Assembly: GCF_900109075.1 (NCBI RefSeq)
Contig: NZ_FNYS01000025.1
Location: 1 to 49,918 of the forward strand
Reading direction: 5' to 3'
Source of the DNA: Myroides marinus
GTDB lineage: Bacteria > Bacteroidota > Bacteroidia > Flavobacteriales > Flavobacteriaceae
Length of the DNA stretch: 49,918 nt
Shown: in pieces, positions 17,700 through 27,792 of the stretch
How positions within the stretch are numbered: position 1 is the first letter of the stretch
Layout of the letters: each line of letters begins with the position of its first letter
The notes under the pieces: model-generated
What the model saw: only the letters and a program-made list of their open reading frames with translations
Told to the model about the DNA's origin: nothing
Databases searched by the model: none
Program-made: the position numbers and the translations under genes

Positions 17700-18170
17700 G
17701 TTTTAACCATTCACTGTTGTGATTCTTTAAAAGAAAAGCAATTGTACAAGGTTCTAACTCTAAGTTGTTCTCATACAAATAGTGCAATAAGAAAAAGGAT
17801 TTACTCTTTTGTTTATAGCACTACATCTTAACTCAAAACACAAGTGTTTTAAGTTAGATTGGTTTTTCTTTTTTGATTTTGCACTCTAAAAGTAAATCCT
17901 TTCTTAGTGTTTTCCAAACACTATACCACTTAAGACCTGTTTATTTTCAGTAAAAGATGACAAAATGCGATAGTCTAGTAGTTTTCTACTAGGCTATCCA
18001 AGAGAATTAAAGCTTTAGAAAACAAATCTCTATAGCTTAAAACATACTGCATAAATCTTTAATTCATAGCCGTCTCCCAATTAGGCTATAAAGGTTTAAA
18101 ACAAACAAGGTGGACTTGTTTAGTATTCTTTATTTTGAATACTAACCATACCTTTTCCTTAATGGACTTA

Positions 18171-18196
18171 TCGAATGATTCAATTCGAAATTTTTT
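18171..18196 (+). terminator. Weak internal terminator-like hairpin
   Basis: TCGAAT/ATTCGA (18171-18176 with 18183-18188) with a 6-base loop followed by AATTTTTT. It could divide the structured region into two transcripts. Confidence 0.4.
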
Positions 18197-18707
18197 CAAT
18201 TATTTATTACAACAAACAACAATTAGTAGTAACTAAACTCACTTTTAGCCTATGATTACATTCTTGTGTAACTACCCTTAGAGTTATGTTTTTTTTAAAC
18301 ATTTGATTTCATAAACAAGTTAGCCCTAACGCTAAGGGATTCACATATAGTTTATCAAGTAAAATTACATTTTACGCTAGATCTAGAACAGTTTCTGGAT
18401 GCGTACAGGACCTTTATTGCCTATTAGTTACCACATCCATTTAAACCTAACAGGCAATAATTCATTTAGTTAGTAAGGATAAAATGCTATGAAATCACAT
18501 TATCCACTGTGCTATTATTAACCAAATAAAAAAACACTATCACATTATGACACAAACGCCTATAGGTTTAACTATTTAATTAGTTGGGTTTGTTTGAAGT
18601 TAACTATTAAGAAGGTTTTGAAAAAATAGTTAAGTCTGTAGGCAAAAACACAAACAACACATATGCGGATTAAAGGGAGTTTTATACCCGCATTTTATAG
18701 TCCATGG

Positions 18708-18769
18708 CTATCTCCTTGCTCTTTGGTGCATTTTGGGAGACATGCTTTAGAGCTTGGAGATAGTTTTTT
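18708..18769 (+). terminator. Long-arm terminator at the end of the structured region, before susC
   Basis: CTATCTCC (18708-18715) pairs with GGAGATAG (18756-18763). Nested inside are GCTCT/AGAGC (18718-18722 with 18749-18753) and GCAT/ATGC (18728-18731 with 18742-18745). Six T follow at once. It is 116 bases before the susC start and would insulate or attenuate it. Confidence 0.75.
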
Positions 18770-18884
18770 AACCCCAATATAATGAATTAACCTATTAGAT
18801 ACATTGAGCCTTGTTCTAAGTGCTATAGCTATTAAAGATCTTGATGATCTAAAAGTCCTTTGTATCGACTTAACTATAACTATT

Positions 18885-21800
18885 ATGAAAAAACAATTTT
18901 TAACCAATACTGGTTGTGGGATTGTATTGCTTTTAAGTAGCCTTACTCTCTCACCTACCTATGCTGAATCAAAAGACAATCAATCTGTCTTAGACGATCA
19001 AAAAAAGACTATTCACGGAGTAGTTAAAGACAACTCTACAGTGCTTATAGGAGCAGTTATACAGATAAAAGGAACAGATATAGCCACAAGTACAGATCTT
19101 AGCGGAAAATACGCTCTACAGGTCTCTAAAGGAGATACACTACTTATCTCTTATATCGGATACAAACCTAAAGAAATCACAATAACTAGTGAGTCTGTTT
19201 ATAACATTACTCTTTTACAAGATCAAGATGTGTTAGATGAAGTGGTTATAAATGCAGGATACTACTCGGTTAAAGATAGAGAAAAAACAGGAAGTATAGC
19301 ACGCGTGACTGCCAAAGACTTAGAATTACAACCTGTTATTAATCCACTTCAAGCTATTCAGGGAAGAATGGCTGGAGTGAACATTACTCAAAACACAGGT
19401 GTACCTGGTGGAGGGTTTGATATACAAATACGAGGTAGAAATAGTCTTAGAGGCCATAGAATTAGCAGTATAAATGCAAATTCCCCTTTATATGTAATTG
19501 ATGGAGTGGTAATTCCAACTAGTAATCTGGCGAATTCTTCTCTTGCACGAACTATACTACCTTATAATGAAACTAATATTTTAAATTCTATTAATCCCTC
19601 AGATATAGAAAGCATTGAAATTTTAAAAGACGCTGATGCAACGGCTATCTACGGCTCTCGCGGAGCTAATGGTGTAGTGCTTATAACAACAAAGAAAAAC
19701 AAATCAGATAAACTCTCTTTCTCTCTTTCCACTTCAACTTCCTTTAGCAAGGTAGCCAGCAAAATGAAATTATTAAATACCCAGCAGTTTAATAAAATGC
19801 GAGACCAAGCTTTTATAAATGATGGGATCACAACCTTTCCTTCTGATGCATTAGATATAAATGGAACTTGGGATAGAAACAGATACACTGATTGGCAAAA
19901 GGAACTAATAGGTGGAACTGCCAAAAATCAAAGCATACAATTTGGAGTAAGCGCAGGAAGTGAAACTACTCATTTTAACGCCTCGACCAATTACAACAAC
20001 CAAACAACGGTATTCCCAACAGATAAAGGCTACAAGAGAAATACGTTTTTAATTAATGTTAATCACAACAGTAAAGATGGAAGATTTCAGTTAAACTCAT
20101 CAACTAACTACTCTTTACAAAAAAACAATCTAATTGCAACTGATTTAACGCCTCAAGCTCTTACTCTATCTCCTAACGCACCAAGTCTTTATAATGCTGA
20201 TGGAAGTTTAAATTGGGGTTTTGTAGGGGATACAAATCCTATTTCTTCTATGCAAGAGACCTATCACAATGATAATAACAATCTTGTATTAAACCTTGAT
20301 CTTAGTTATGAACTTTTAAAAAACATGTATTTAAAATTAAATACAGGATATAATAGATCTAACACAGAAGAAAAAAAACTAACGCCTCATACTATTCATA
20401 ATCCTGCTAAAGGCTATACCTCAGAACAATCCAAAGCAGAGAACACTATTAGAGATAATAAATCCTATATTTTAGAGCCACAGCTAAACTATGTTTTTAA
20501 CCTGGAAAAACTCTCTGTAAACTCTCTTGTTGGGTTAACTTACCAAGAAAGTAATACAGGAGCTTTATACATAGTAGGCTCTAACTTTCAAACAAATGAT
20601 TTTATATCTAATATTTCCGCAGCAAAGACTAAAACAATAATGCAATCTGCTAATCTACAGTATAAATACGTTGCAGTCTTTGGAAGGTTAAATATGAATT
20701 ATGATAGTAAATATATACTAAACCTTACTGCTAGACGTGACGGTTCTTCTCGTTTTGGAGATAGTCATAAATTTGGAAACTTCGCCGCAATTGGTGCTGC
20801 TTGGGTATTTTCAAAAGAACACTTTTTAAAAAACTCCTCATGGCTTAGTTTTGGAAAACTTAGAGCTAGTTATGGAACTTCGGGTAATGATAATATTGGA
20901 GACTACCAGTATTTAGATACATACACCCTTAACCCCAATAACTATAATGATATAACAGGCCTTGTTCCCTCAAGACTTTACAATCCTGATTTTAGTTGGG
21001 AAAAAACTAAAAAGTTAGAAGCGGCTCTTGAAGTTGCCTTATTTAATGACAGATTACAGTTTGAACTTGCTTACTATCGAAATAGGTCTTCTAATCAACT
21101 TGTAGGAATACCGCTTCCAGCCACAACTGGTTTTGCCTCTATACAAGATAATTTACCTGCAACAGTTGAAAATAAAGGGTGGGAGTTTAGTTTTAATTCA
21201 GAGAATATTAAAACTAAAGACTTTAGCTGGACAACTAGTTTTAATATTTCCTTTCCAAAAAACACACTACTTTCCTTCCCTAATCTAGAAGCTTCTACCT
21301 ATGCTGATCAGTTTATTGTAGGAAAGAGTACCTCTGTAAGAAAACTATACAACTTTGAAGGCATAGATCCATTAACAGGTCAATACACTTTTACAGATTA
21401 CAATAATGATGGTAAAATAACGTCAGGATTTGATAAACATAACATACAGGAGATTAAAACTCAGTATCACGGAGGAATTCAAAACACACTTTCTTATAAG
21501 AATTTTAGTCTTGATTTTCTATTTCAATTTGTTAAACAAACCAATTATAATTTCAATTATGATATTACTGTTCCAGGTTCAATTTATAATCAGCCAATAG
21601 AGATATTAAATAGTTGGTCACCTACAAACCCAAATAGCCAATATGGATATTTCTCTAGTGGATACAATTCTGTTATGCTCAATAATATAAATCTTTTTAA
21701 AAGTAGTAATATGACTATTGGAGATGCCTCTTACATAAGATTAAAAAATGTATCTATTTCCTATATACTTAAACTTCCTCAGAGTAAACTAGACTCTGTT

Positions 21801-21929
21801 CGTTTTTATTTTCAAGGACAGAACCTCTGGACTATCACAAACTACTACGGTTTAGACCCTGAATATGCTCTAACACGTTATTTACCTCCACTTAAAACAT
21901 ACGCTTTTGGTGTTCAATTAACTTTTTAA
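18885..21929 (+). CDS. SusC/RagA-family TonB-linked outer membrane transporter
   Basis: The start at 18885 gives a clean signal peptide (MKKQFLTNTGCGIVLLLSSL, cleavage after SPTYA); an upstream in-frame start would add a meaningless 27-residue tail. The mature 1,014-residue precursor has a carboxypeptidase-regulatory-like domain (about 40-115), a TonB plug (LQAIQGRMAGVNI, PLYVIDGVVIP, DIESIEILKDADATAIYGSR) and a long beta barrel ending in an aromatic residue (VQLTF). SusC proteins import oligomers with a SusD lid using TonB energy. Here the partner is an S9 peptidase and not a glycosidase, so peptides are the more likely cargo, as for RagAB. It is the first gene of susC-susD-peptidase. No clear promoter is seen between the upstream terminator and the start. 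Confidence 0.93.
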   Translation: MKKQFLTNTGCGIVLLLSSLTLSPTYAESKDNQSVLDDQKKTIHGVVKDNSTVLIGAVIQIKGTDIATSTDLSGKYALQVSKGDTLLISYIGYKPKEITITSESVYNITLLQDQDVLDEVVINAGYYSVKDREKTGSIARVTAKDLELQPVINPLQAIQGRMAGVNITQNTGVPGGGFDIQIRGRNSLRGHRISSINANSPLYVIDGVVIPTSNLANSSLARTILPYNETNILNSINPSDIESIEILKDADATAIYGSRGANGVVLITTKKNKSDKLSFSLSTSTSFSKVASKMKLLNTQQFNKMRDQAFINDGITTFPSDALDINGTWDRNRYTDWQKELIGGTAKNQSIQFGVSAGSETTHFNASTNYNNQTTVFPTDKGYKRNTFLINVNHNSKDGRFQLNSSTNYSLQKNNLIATDLTPQALTLSPNAPSLYNADGSLNWGFVGDTNPISSMQETYHNDNNNLVLNLDLSYELLKNMYLKLNTGYNRSNTEEKKLTPHTIHNPAKGYTSEQSKAENTIRDNKSYILEPQLNYVFNLEKLSVNSLVGLTYQESNTGALYIVGSNFQTNDFISNISAAKTKTIMQSANLQYKYVAVFGRLNMNYDSKYILNLTARRDGSSRFGDSHKFGNFAAIGAAWVFSKEHFLKNSSWLSFGKLRASYGTSGNDNIGDYQYLDTYTLNPNNYNDITGLVPSRLYNPDFSWEKTKKLEAALEVALFNDRLQFELAYYRNRSSNQLVGIPLPATTGFASIQDNLPATVENKGWEFSFNSENIKTKDFSWTTSFNISFPKNTLLSFPNLEASTYADQFIVGKSTSVRKLYNFEGIDPLTGQYTFTDYNNDGKITSGFDKHNIQEIKTQYHGGIQNTLSYKNFSLDFLFQFVKQTNYNFNYDITVPGSIYNQPIEILNSWSPTNPNSQYGYFSSGYNSVMLNNINLFKSSNMTIGDASYIRLKNVSISYILKLPQSKLDSVRFYFQGQNLWTITNYYGLDPEYALTRYLPPLKTYAFGVQLTF

Positions 21930-21940
21930 ATCTACTAATT

Positions 21941-23302
21941 ATGAAAAATATATTCTACTCAAGTCTATTACTTTTAACTATACTACTGTTTCAATCCTGT
22001 GAAGACACAATTGAGATTAATCTTCCAACAGATCAAATAAATACTGTTAATGTTTTTAAAGACAAACAAAGTGCTACTTCAGCTTTAGCTAACCTTTATA
22101 TAAGCCTTAGAGAGGTCTCTATATTCACTGGAAATAGTCAAGGTATTGGTTCAGCTCTAGGCTTATACACTGATGAATTAACCCCTACTTACCTTCCTCC
22201 TACATCAGATACTTTTTTTCTTTTTAACAACTCGCTAGATCCTACTCGATTCGTAATCTCAACTTTATGGAACACTTCCTATTCCAATATCTATGCAATT
22301 AATTCTTTTATTAGTGGTGTTACTAATTCTAATGGAATTACTAGTGAAGAAAAAGAGCAATTCTTAGCCCAAGCTTATGTGTTAAGAGCAATGTATTATC
22401 AAACCCTCACTCAAATTTATGGGGATATTCCCTATACAATCACAACTAACTATAAGGTTAATACCAAAATTGTAAAAACACCAGCTCTAGAAGTTTTAAA
22501 ACTAATTGAGCAGGACCTATTAAAAGCATTAGAAACTCTTACTTATAGTGATAGTTCTTCTAATAAATATTATCCAAACAAATCAGTAGCTGAGCTTATT
22601 CTAGCCAAGAATTATCTTCTTCAAAAAAGATATGAAAAAGCAGAGTTCTATTCTAAACTAGTTATGAATAATCCTTTATATAGCATAGAAACAGACCTAT
22701 CTATGGTCTTTAAAAAATCATCTAAAAGCACACTCTGGCAAATGGCTAATAGCGCAACTGTTGCTCCTACTTATGAAGCACAAACATTTGTTCTTTTCAC
22801 TAGTAACTCTGGTAGTATCTTAAGTAATACTCTACTTAGCAGTTTTGACAATAATGATCTTAGAAAGCAACTTTGGACTAAAGAATTTCAAAACACTGGT
22901 AAAATTTATGCTTATAAATACAAAAACAGACGTGATAATACTGATGAGTGTTCTATCCTTTTTAGAATAGAAGAAGCTTATTTTATTTTATCTGAAGCCC
23001 TTATCTATCAAAACAGAGAAAAAGAGGCTATCCCCTACTTAAATACAATAAGACAAAGAGCAAACCTTGTTGCCTTACCTAATACACTAGATAAAGAACA
23101 AACCCTTGAGGCCATGCTTAAAGAGAGTCAAAAAGAGTTTTTCATAGAACACGGTAGACGCTTTTTTGACCTTAAAAGAAACAATAAACTTTCTCTTTTA
23201 AAACCATCAAAGCCTAACTGGCAAGACAAACATGCCCTATTTCCCTATCCAGAGAAAGAAATACTTATTAACCCTAATTTAAATCCACAAAATGACTTCT
23301 AG
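21941..23302 (+). CDS. SusD/RagB-family substrate-binding lipoprotein
   Basis: A 453-residue lipoprotein with signal MKNIFYSSLLLLTILLFQSC; the lipobox cysteine is residue 20. The body is TPR-like and helical, with the SusD marks RAMYYQTLTQIYGDIPYT and the C-terminal blocks RIEEAYFILSEALIY and KESQKEFFIEHGRRFFDLKR that are diagnostic for the RagB/SusD family. It caps the SusC barrel at the cell surface and binds the substrate. It starts 11 bases after susC and overlaps the peptidase gene by 11 bases, so the three are one operon. Confidence 0.93.
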   Translation: MKNIFYSSLLLLTILLFQSCEDTIEINLPTDQINTVNVFKDKQSATSALANLYISLREVSIFTGNSQGIGSALGLYTDELTPTYLPPTSDTFFLFNNSLDPTRFVISTLWNTSYSNIYAINSFISGVTNSNGITSEEKEQFLAQAYVLRAMYYQTLTQIYGDIPYTITTNYKVNTKIVKTPALEVLKLIEQDLLKALETLTYSDSSSNKYYPNKSVAELILAKNYLLQKRYEKAEFYSKLVMNNPLYSIETDLSMVFKKSSKSTLWQMANSATVAPTYEAQTFVLFTSNSGSILSNTLLSSFDNNDLRKQLWTKEFQNTGKIYAYKYKNRRDNTDECSILFRIEEAYFILSEALIYQNREKEAIPYLNTIRQRANLVALPNTLDKEQTLEAMLKESQKEFFIEHGRRFFDLKRNNKLSLLKPSKPNWQDKHALFPYPEKEILINPNLNPQNDF

Positions 23303-25886
23303 TGCACTAAATTTTATCTACAGCCTTATACTTATTTTTTTAGGCTGTCTTTCTTGTTATAGCCAAATTATAAAAGACAGTACAGATTATAGCAAGCTCT
23401 ACAATACACTACTTTCTTCAAGTGGGAAGTTCTCCGTTGTTAATAAACACTTCTTATTTGATTCTAAAAAAGATAGCGTCTTTATTTTTAACCACAATGG
23501 AAAGCTCTTATTAGCAAAGCCAAAAAATAATAGATTTGAATTTCTTAAAAATGATATACTAACAGAGATTAATTCTTCTAAAACAGAAATAGTTCTTTTT
23601 GACCCCAATACTAGTAAATCTGAATCAATCTTAAATGTATCAGAATTACAAGTAATAAATAATCTTAACCTTATTTTCTATCTTGATACAAAAACTAATC
23701 TATATAAACTAATTAAGGTGCTCCCCTCTAAGTCTAAAGAGATTTGGAGTGAATCTAAATCTACAGTCAACTTCATAGGTATAAGTGATAATAAACAACA
23801 CTTATTTATTCAGTATAGTGATCTTACTAAAGGAATTGAATTAATTAATTTAGAAAGTCTAAAAAAGACTATAAACACAAGTATTAATGATTCCATTAAA
23901 AGTGTTATCTGGGATAAAAAACTACCTGTTGTTTTTTTAAGCCCTAATAAAAAGCATGATAATAAGTTTCCATACTTAACTTTTTTTAACTACAACACTA
24001 ACCTAGTTAAAAAGCAAGAATTAGATTCAACTATTTCTTACATTAATCCTGAAGCAATCAATGAATATAGTTTTAAAATAGTCCAACATTATAATTTAAT
24101 AAAAAAGCCATATGACACTGAAAAAATACAACTCTGGACTACAAATGATACACACTTGGCAATGACTATCGCTTATCCTAGAATAAAGAATTTGACAGTT
24201 GATGCTCATATTGTTTTTAATTACAAAGACAATAAAGTTTATCAACCAGATACTTTAAATTATTACATGTCAATTCCTTTAAGAGAGAATGCACTTTTAG
24301 TTTATAATCCAAATCAATATATAGATTATGTAAATTCAGAGCCTGCAAGATCAAGAGACATTAGTATCTATGATATTAAAAAAGATAAGCTTACATTAAT
24401 TACTAAAGCCCATCCAAATTCTTTTAATACAACTAGTTTATCTTCAAAAGCAAACTATTTTGTTTATATTAAAAAAGGAATTATGCATTTTTATAATATA
24501 GAGCTAAGGACTCTAGAAAACACCTTTGATTTAAAAGAGGATACAACAAGAGCAAGAGCTTATACAAGCAGATTAAGATATTGGTCTAAAGATGAAAAGT
24601 TTTTTTATTTTGTATCAGGTAATAACTTTATGCAATATGATACTAAAAATAAAACTTTTAAGATATTAATAGATGGTGGTAATACAAATTATCATTACAA
24701 AATCCTAAATTCTCAAGCCCAAAAATTTCATAACCAAACTGATCAAATTCCCTCAAATACTATATTAGATAATAGTAAACTTTTAATTGAAAAGTACAAT
24801 ATCAAAGAGGCTACTACTTCGATGCTATTACTTGAAGGGAATAAAATAATTTCTATAATAAATAACACCAGTGATAAGATAACTAATGTAAAATACAATG
24901 ATGATTTTAAAACAGTGACATACTCATTAGAAAACTTCAATAAACCTGTAACTCTATATGTTTATCATAATGGAAAAAACAAACTTCTTTTAGAAAACTC
25001 TATGCCTAAAAAACTCTATGCTTGGAAAAAACAAAAGATAGTATCATATAAAGATAAGTATAACAATGATTTAAAAGGAGTACTATTTTACCCAAAAGAA
25101 TTCGACTCAAGTAAAAAGTATCCAATGCTTACTCATACCTATGAAATTCAAAACTCTGTAGCCAAGAATTTTACTTATCCTACCTATTTTGATCATGTCG
25201 GTTTTAGTATGGAACTTTATCTAGAAAAAGGTTACTTTGTATTCTTCCCCGATATCTTAACAAATAAACAAGGTCCAGGACTATCTGCTCTAAACTGCAT
25301 AGAGGAAAGTATAAAAAAAGTATTACAAGAAGAAAAAGCTATTAATAAAGACAAACTAGGCCTTATGGGACATTCCTTTGGTGGTTATACCACTAACTTT
25401 ATTATTAGCCAAACTAATTTATTTAAAGCAGCTGTTAGTGGATCCGGAGTTACTGATTTTACAAGCCACTATTTTTCATACAATTACAATTACAGATCAC
25501 CTAGTTACTTCCAGTTTGAAACAGGACAGCATAATATGCCAAAACCTTTTAAAGAAGATAAAGAGTTATATTTTTCAAATTCTCCTATTTTCTATGCAGA
25601 AAACATTAACACTCCTCTGCTGTCCTTTACAGGAAAAGAAGATAATGTTATAAATTCCAGACATCAAGAAGCGCTTTTTATGGCTATGCTTAGATATAAA
25701 AAAACTTTTATATCACTAATGTATGAAGAAGAAGGACATCACTTTATGCAACCTTCAAATCAACTAGACCTTACCAAACGACTACTAAATTGGTTTGATT
25801 ACTATTTAAAAGATGTAGATAATAAAGAAACTCGTTGGATAAAATACTATACAAGAATTGAAAAAGAGAGACTGATTAATAACTAA
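23292..25886 (+). CDS. S9-family (prolyl oligopeptidase-type) peptidase, exported
   Basis: An 864-residue protein with an N-terminal signal (SLILIFLGCLSCYSQ). A long region rich in beta strands (about 30-600), divergent from known propellers, precedes a C-terminal alpha/beta hydrolase domain. The nucleophile is Ser695 in GLMGHSFGGY, the likely acid is the Asp in GKEDNVINS near 783 and the His is in EEEGHHF near 816, so the triad is complete. It probably cleaves peptides in the periplasm after SusCD import or at the surface. The linkage with SusCD by overlap supports peptide uptake. The substrate may be a self-made secreted peptide; that is speculation. Confidence 0.88.
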   Translation: MTSSALNFIYSLILIFLGCLSCYSQIIKDSTDYSKLYNTLLSSSGKFSVVNKHFLFDSKKDSVFIFNHNGKLLLAKPKNNRFEFLKNDILTEINSSKTEIVLFDPNTSKSESILNVSELQVINNLNLIFYLDTKTNLYKLIKVLPSKSKEIWSESKSTVNFIGISDNKQHLFIQYSDLTKGIELINLESLKKTINTSINDSIKSVIWDKKLPVVFLSPNKKHDNKFPYLTFFNYNTNLVKKQELDSTISYINPEAINEYSFKIVQHYNLIKKPYDTEKIQLWTTNDTHLAMTIAYPRIKNLTVDAHIVFNYKDNKVYQPDTLNYYMSIPLRENALLVYNPNQYIDYVNSEPARSRDISIYDIKKDKLTLITKAHPNSFNTTSLSSKANYFVYIKKGIMHFYNIELRTLENTFDLKEDTTRARAYTSRLRYWSKDEKFFYFVSGNNFMQYDTKNKTFKILIDGGNTNYHYKILNSQAQKFHNQTDQIPSNTILDNSKLLIEKYNIKEATTSMLLLEGNKIISIINNTSDKITNVKYNDDFKTVTYSLENFNKPVTLYVYHNGKNKLLLENSMPKKLYAWKKQKIVSYKDKYNNDLKGVLFYPKEFDSSKKYPMLTHTYEIQNSVAKNFTYPTYFDHVGFSMELYLEKGYFVFFPDILTNKQGPGLSALNCIEESIKKVLQEEKAINKDKLGLMGHSFGGYTTNFIISQTNLFKAAVSGSGVTDFTSHYFSYNYNYRSPSYFQFETGQHNMPKPFKEDKELYFSNSPIFYAENINTPLLSFTGKEDNVINSRHQEALFMAMLRYKKTFISLMYEEEGHHFMQPSNQLDLTKRLLNWFDYYLKDVDNKETRWIKYYTRIEKERLINN

Positions 25887-25892
25887 ACAAAA

Positions 25893-25920
25893 GACGCCCC
25901 TGAAATTGGGGCGTCCACTT
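25893..25920. terminator. GC-rich bidirectional terminator between peptidase and DUF6520 genes
   Basis: GACGCCCC/GGGGCGTC (25893-25900 with 25908-25915), 8 bp with a 7-base loop. A T-rich tail follows on the plus strand (CACTTTTT) and TTTTGTTT follows on the minus strand. It serves the convergent genes on both sides. Confidence 0.85.
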
Positions 25921-25926
25921 TTTAAA

Positions 25927-26217
25927 TTATGGAATAATTTGATACAGAGGTTTTGTACATACTGTTCCTACATTTGGAACTGTATGTTTTCCATATAGTG
26001 TATGGGTAGTTGTCCCGTCATTCCATGTACAAACGGGGCCTTCAACTGTACTACACATTATCACCGGATCAAAACATTCAAATCCATCTTCATCAATCTT
26101 CTGATAACCTAATTCTATAGCCAATGGGCTTTTCATTGCGTTTGTTGCAAACGCACTTCCGATAGCAAGAGCAAATACACCGATTGGCAATCCTGCTGAT
26201 TTTAGAAATTTTTTCAT
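25927..26217 (-). CDS. DUF6520-type small exported protein with four cysteines
   Basis: A 96-residue protein. The N terminus (MKKFLKSAGLPIGVFALAIG, then SAFATNA) is a signal peptide of the kind found in short Flavobacteriia proteins assigned to DUF6520. The mature part of about 70 residues has four cysteines (FEC, IMC, PVC, TVC), an even number that could form two disulfides, and a C-terminal Trp/Tyr/His-rich beta-like stretch. It follows the MauE/DoxX-like gene by 52 bases on the same strand. MauE-like proteins are linked to disulfide formation in exported partners, so this protein is the likely client. Function is unknown; a signal, toxin or structural protein are all possible. Confidence 0.75.
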   Translation of the reverse strand: MKKFLKSAGLPIGVFALAIGSAFATNAMKSPLAIELGYQKIDEDGFECFDPVIMCSTVEGPVCTWNDGTTTHTLYGKHTVPNVGTVCTKPLYQIIP

Positions 26218-26269
26218 AATTAATAAAATATTACTGGTTAGTAGCTTGTTTTAAAGGTCAAGCTAAACT

Positions 26270-27742
26270 TTAATCAAACTTATCTGTCAGGGATTTGGCC
26301 AGTCTATAACGAATAAGTTTTTGATCAAATAGACCATACAAATAATGGTCTGTCACAATTAAATCTTTAAGCTTCTCTTTCCCTAGGTGATAGATATAAA
26401 AGCTTGCGATATAACTGTCTTTTTTAAAGTCGTAGATATCCACAATACTAGCTTGCTTCCAGATTGCCTTGGACTCGTTTTGTCCAAGAGAGTTTGATAC
26501 AATAAACAGAAGATTGTTTTTAACTACTACTTTTTTGTTTATAGCGCTTACTGGAGTTGTCATCTTACGCTCTCCAGAGGCTAATTCTGTGGCTGTTATA
26601 AGGGCGGTTTTTGTTGTGTCAATTGTATTTTGTCTTTTTAATAAAACAAGGTTTTTATCGGTTATAAAGTATTTGTTTTTATAGTAGTAACTGTAGATTA
26701 GATTCTCTTTTGACTGGCTATAACTAAAAGCCCCATCAGAGTCAAACACACCATCAGAATCGCTTTGTAATAACTCTGGGAAGAGAGAAACACTTGGGGT
26801 GTTTTTTGAGTTTATAACACCTAATACATTTTTATAGTCTTGACTGCTTTGGCCTTTTATAGCCACAGAGGTAGAATCAATTGGGATAAAGTCATTAAAG
26901 TACGCCTGTTGAAAACTAAAAACTTCTGTTTGTTTTGTTTTTTGCGTTGTGTTTAATTGCCCTTTATAAACTATTGGAATTGATCCATCGGCTAAATAAA
27001 AATAGGGATAAGCTGTTTTTAATCGCAAATAGGTGTATTTAAACTGGGTAGAATCAATTTTTATTAAGTAGTCTTCTCTTTGCAAAAGAGAATCTACACT
27101 GATAAATCTAAGTGGAGATCTAGTATTACCTAAGTAAACCTTGTCTTTATAATATCCTGAGAAATAAAAGGTATTTACATTTAAATCTAAGGTATCCTTT
27201 TCTGCTACTCCATGAGGCAAGTATCTTCTTATAAAAGGATTCTGTTTTTTTATAATGTGTTCAGAAGACACAAAAAGAAGTATAACTATTAAAACGCTTA
27301 TAAGAGTTAACAAAACAGAGAAAAAATAAAAGCTCTTTGCTTTTGTATCTAAAAAATAGATAGCCAGTAAAGTAAATATACATACTGTTATATTAAACCA
27401 TAGATGCTCGTTCCATCCTAGTTTTTCCAGGACTCCTCCACATGAGCAAGGAATAAAATCGCTGTAGTTTAAAATAAGATAGATATAGATAGAAAATGCA
27501 ACCATTAAACCATAGCTTAAATAAAGGGCCAATAGTTTTGTCTTTTCTAAAACAAGTAGCAAAGAGATACTAAGCTCTATTAGTAAAACCATATAGGCTA
27601 TACTACCTGCATAAGCACTTAGTAGTGGGGACTGAGTAAGTTGCACTTTAAACTCATCAAAGACAACAAGTTTACTAACTGCTGCATAGACAAAAAGTAA
27701 AACAAGAAAATAACGGACAAATAAAATAAACTTAGTTTTCAT
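26270..27742 (-). CDS. MauE/DoxX-family redox-associated membrane protein with periplasmic domain
   Basis: A 490-residue protein. The first 150 residues form four or five membrane helices of the MauE/DoxX fold (FVYAAVSKLVVFDEF in TM1) and carry the vicinal cysteines CSCGG in FIPCSCGGVLEKLGW before TM4, as in MauE. From about residue 165 a long domain rich in beta strands follows; it looks like a degenerate propeller exposed to the periplasm. MauE is needed for disulfide-rich methylamine dehydrogenase maturation, so a role in oxidising the four-cysteine neighbour is plausible. It is the first gene of a two-gene operon headed by the palindromic site at 27793-27811. Confidence 0.75.
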   Translation of the reverse strand: MKTKFILFVRYFLVLLFVYAAVSKLVVFDEFKVQLTQSPLLSAYAGSIAYMVLLIELSISLLLVLEKTKLLALYLSYGLMVAFSIYIYLILNYSDFIPCSCGGVLEKLGWNEHLWFNITVCIFTLLAIYFLDTKAKSFYFFSVLLTLISVLIVILLFVSSEHIIKKQNPFIRRYLPHGVAEKDTLDLNVNTFYFSGYYKDKVYLGNTRSPLRFISVDSLLQREDYLIKIDSTQFKYTYLRLKTAYPYFYLADGSIPIVYKGQLNTTQKTKQTEVFSFQQAYFNDFIPIDSTSVAIKGQSSQDYKNVLGVINSKNTPSVSLFPELLQSDSDGVFDSDGAFSYSQSKENLIYSYYYKNKYFITDKNLVLLKRQNTIDTTKTALITATELASGERKMTTPVSAINKKVVVKNNLLFIVSNSLGQNESKAIWKQASIVDIYDFKKDSYIASFYIYHLGKEKLKDLIVTDHYLYGLFDQKLIRYRLAKSLTDKFD

Positions 27743-27792
27743 AATGATTGCATTTTGGGAGAGTCAAAACTACAAATCACTATATTTCAACA

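Larger units (their letters stand above)
17700..18769 (+). ncRNA. Hairpin-dense gene-free region, probable further structured RNA
   Basis: No coding sequence is visible in over 1 kb, yet long helices follow one another. They include AAAGGATTTACT/AGTAAATCCTTT (17794-17805 with 17891-17902) enclosing a bulged hairpin 17825-17859; an 8-bp hairpin 17905-17923; a 13-bp stem with TTTT loop (17969-17998); 18006-18012 with 18057-18063; 18066-18089; 18103-18121; 18122-18143; 18359-18375; 18382-18399; a 12-of-13-bp stem 18415-18427 with 18447-18459; 18477-18505; and a 20-bp stem with G-U pairs (18558-18577 with 18624-18643). It ends in a terminator. G-U pairs that keep helices intact favour an RNA function. 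It may be one RNA with the upstream 300 nt, several RNAs, or a long attenuated leader of susC. No promoter of its own was found. Confidence 0.5.

Noticed and set aside
17398..18769. CRISPR array or tracrRNA locus
   Set aside because: There are no regularly spaced direct repeats and no cas genes nearby; the repeats seen are inverted and all different.
17398..18769. Group II intron or retron
   Set aside because: No reverse transcriptase gene is in the neighbourhood and no domain V-like 34-nt hairpin was recognised.
18695..18907. Short minus-strand reading frame over the terminator before susC
   Set aside because: It overlaps the long-arm terminator and the susC start, and its product has no protein-like features.
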